A DNA stretch of 64,000 nucleotides from Endotrypanum monterogeii. Its lineage: Eukaryota; Euglenozoa; Kinetoplastea; Trypanosomatida; Trypanosomatidae. Position numbers and translations under genes: made by a program. Location: contig CM007324.1 in the NCBI GenBank assembly GCA_000333855.2, positions 381,478-445,477 on the forward strand, in the 5' to 3' direction. The first letter of the stretch is position 1. Every line of letters begins with the position of its first letter. Under the pieces are notes generated by a model. It saw only the letters and a list, made by a program, of their open reading frames with translations, did not search any database and was not told where the DNA came from. Positions 62,492 through 64,000 of the stretch are shown one piece after another.

Positions 62492-63559
62492 ACACCGTAA
62501 CACAGTGCCAAAGATAACGTGTAGAGGCCAACGCGTGTCGGCCGTCCTAGCGGTTGGAAGTGTGTGCGCCTATGTGCCGCGCTGTGGACAGTACATAATA
62601 AATGGTAAATACACAGAGAAAAGACGACAGCGAGTAGAGCACGCACCCAGACATTCATCCCTTGAAAGATCCGCCATACCACAAATATGAAGTGAGCAGT
62701 AATGGGTAATAGGGAATCTTCCATACGCAGCGTGGAACTCGGCCATGAGGCCTCCATCGAGGTTGACTATAATGCCTCGGATACCTGCAGACGGTCAGCA
62801 CCAGCTCCACCTGACTCTTTAGTCGCTCTGTGTGAGCTATGTCACCCTGTGCCGACAGGTGAGCCGCAGGCGCGCGGCGTCGCACATCTTTGAAACCTGA
62901 GTGGAGACTTGGGTGAAAATCATCCCAACGAGACGGGTCACAAGGGAAAAATACAGCACACAACAGTACGACCGCCTTTTTTTTTCTTTTTTGTGTGTAG
63001 AGGCTTTAGTTTCAAAGGTTACTTCTGCAGATGCTATTCACCGCTCCTTGTGAGCCTATACTCTCCTGTATTGATGTACGATGCTTTCCGACAGAGACTA
63101 CTGATTGCCGTCAGTTCTTCGTAGATCGAACACAGACAAGAAAAAAGGGCTCCGCGTTCTGCAAGGATACCCCACTGAGAAAACACAATAAAAGGACCCA
63201 TCCTTTGCACATCTAAACGGATTACAGCATTGAAGCACCAGAGCATACAAAAAGACCCCGTTAACTGGACAAAAAAAAGAATGTGGGTATTTGTTGAAGT
63301 GCTGCAAAAAAAAAAAGGGGGAACTAGGGGGAAAGAAACGGAATTCTAACTGAAGAACACAAAGAACGATGATGACAGCCGGCGCAAGGGACGAAGTCGC
63401 CAAGAATAATGAGAAAACAAAACAGGAAAAAATCCATTGTGGAGGAAAAAAATCTACGCCCCCGCCTTCACCCACACGAACGCATGTTGTCACTTTTGCC
63501 GTATTTCAAGCCACTCTTCAAGTCGACAAAAACTTCTCCGCAAACCCTACAGCAATCAG
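62492..63559. other. Intergenic region, 1.1 kb
   Basis: It holds the 5' region of the SCAPER homologue and the actin 3' UTR. No frame with an ATG start is convincing. There are A-runs near 63304-63316 and T-runs near 62977-62992. Nothing else is visible. Confidence 0.7.
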
Positions 63560-64000
63560 TTAGAAACACTTGTTGTGAACGATCGCCGGGCCAGACTCAT
63601 CATACTCGCTCTTCTTCACCCACATCCTCTGAAACGTTGACAGAGACGAGAGAATGGAGCCACCGATCCACACGCTGTACTTGCGTTCCGGCGGTGCAAC
63701 AACCTTGGGCTTGATGGACGAAGGCGCCAGGTTCGAAATCTCCTTTGCCAAGCGCTCTGGCAGGTTGCGGAACATGGTCGAGCCGCCAGAAAGCACGATA
63801 TTGCTGTACAGATCGCGGCGTACATCAATATCGCACTTGTTGATCGACTGGTACACCATCTCCGGAAAGCCTGGCGCCTCGTCAAGCCCAATCAATGACG
63901 GCTTAAACAGGACCTCTGGACAGCGGAAGCGCTGGTTACCCACCATCATCACGTTGCCATCTGGGAGCTCAAAGGGCTCCTCACTTCGCTGCCTTGGCAC
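63560..64000 (-). CDS. ACT: Actin (C-terminal 146 residues; cut by window edge)
   Basis: The frame is open to the right edge and ends at the stop at 63560-63562. The sequence is unmistakable actin: [21 protein letters not shown], the [22 protein letters not shown] stretch (nucleotide-binding GGST), [21 protein letters not shown], and the C terminus [10 protein letters not shown]. Canonical actins have [25 protein letters not shown] and IVHRKCF, so the family is firm. NQRFRCPE and HNKCF are the kind of divergence expected in kinetoplastid actin. The first 60% of the protein lies outside the window. Confidence 0.97.
   Translation of the reverse strand: MPRQRSEEPFELPDGNVMMVGNQRFRCPEVLFKPSLIGLDEAPGFPEMVYQSINKCDIDVRRDLYSNIVLSGGSTMFRNLPERLAKEISNLAPSSIKPKVVAPPERKYSVWIGGSILSSLSTFQRMWVKKSEYDESGPAIVHNKCF

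Noticed and set aside
62488..62757. 89-aa minus-strand frame overlapping the start of the SCAPER homologue
   Set aside because: Overlaps the start of a firm gene in another frame and has no recognisable features.
1..64000. CRISPR array, prophage or bacterial operon features
   Set aside because: Regular repeats here are only micro-satellites; gene families and layout are eukaryotic (kinetoplastid).

Overview
This is nuclear DNA of a trypanosomatid, most likely Leishmania. Long intron-less reading frames lie almost all on one strand. They are separated by low-complexity intergenic DNA rich in polypyrimidine tracts, (TA)n, (GT)n, poly-A and poly-G. The gene order (SCO1, fructose-1,6-bisphosphatase, a two-RRM PTB-like protein, CCA-adding enzyme, casein kinase I, SCAPER homologue, actin) is what I remember of Leishmania chromosome 4. 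The bisphosphatase ends in the glycosomal signal SKL. Species is not resolved.

Layout. Bases 1-108 are the 3' end of a plus-strand gene. Bases 109-1451 form a convergent strand-switch (probable transcription-termination) region holding a duplicated 3' flank around an assembly gap (453-530). From 1452 to the right edge every supported gene is on the minus strand, as in one polycistronic unit. In transcription order, right to left: actin (cut by the window edge), SCAPER homologue, CK1-family kinase, 86-aa membrane protein, small LRR protein, CCA tRNA nucleotidyltransferase, a 2373-aa unknown protein, PTB1/DRBD3-like RNA-binding protein, a membrane-anchored FkbM-type methyltransferase, FBPase, 168-aa membrane protein, 301-aa unknown, SCO1, 743-aa coiled-coil protein, 103-aa helical protein, 1472-aa coiled-coil protein and a TCF25/Rqc1 homologue. 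A second assembly gap (19058-19154) sits in a poly-G tract.

Themes. RNA and translation are represented by the CCA-adding enzyme, the PTB-like regulator, TCF25/Rqc1 (ribosome quality control) and SCAPER (in animals an adaptor in tubulin-mRNA decay). Energy metabolism and mitochondria are represented by glycosomal FBPase, SCO1 and two small single-TM proteins that may be mitochondrial. Cytoskeletal genes are actin and several coiled-coil proteins. Co-location does not imply shared function here, since trypanosomatid polycistrons mix unrelated genes. Expression is expected to be set by trans-splicing and UTRs. Several intergenic stretches are unusually long (7.7, 3.6 and 3.6 kb) and are the least explained part of the window. 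Within them I flag small ORFs, an 83-nt inverted repeat and membrane-protein-like fragments for checking.
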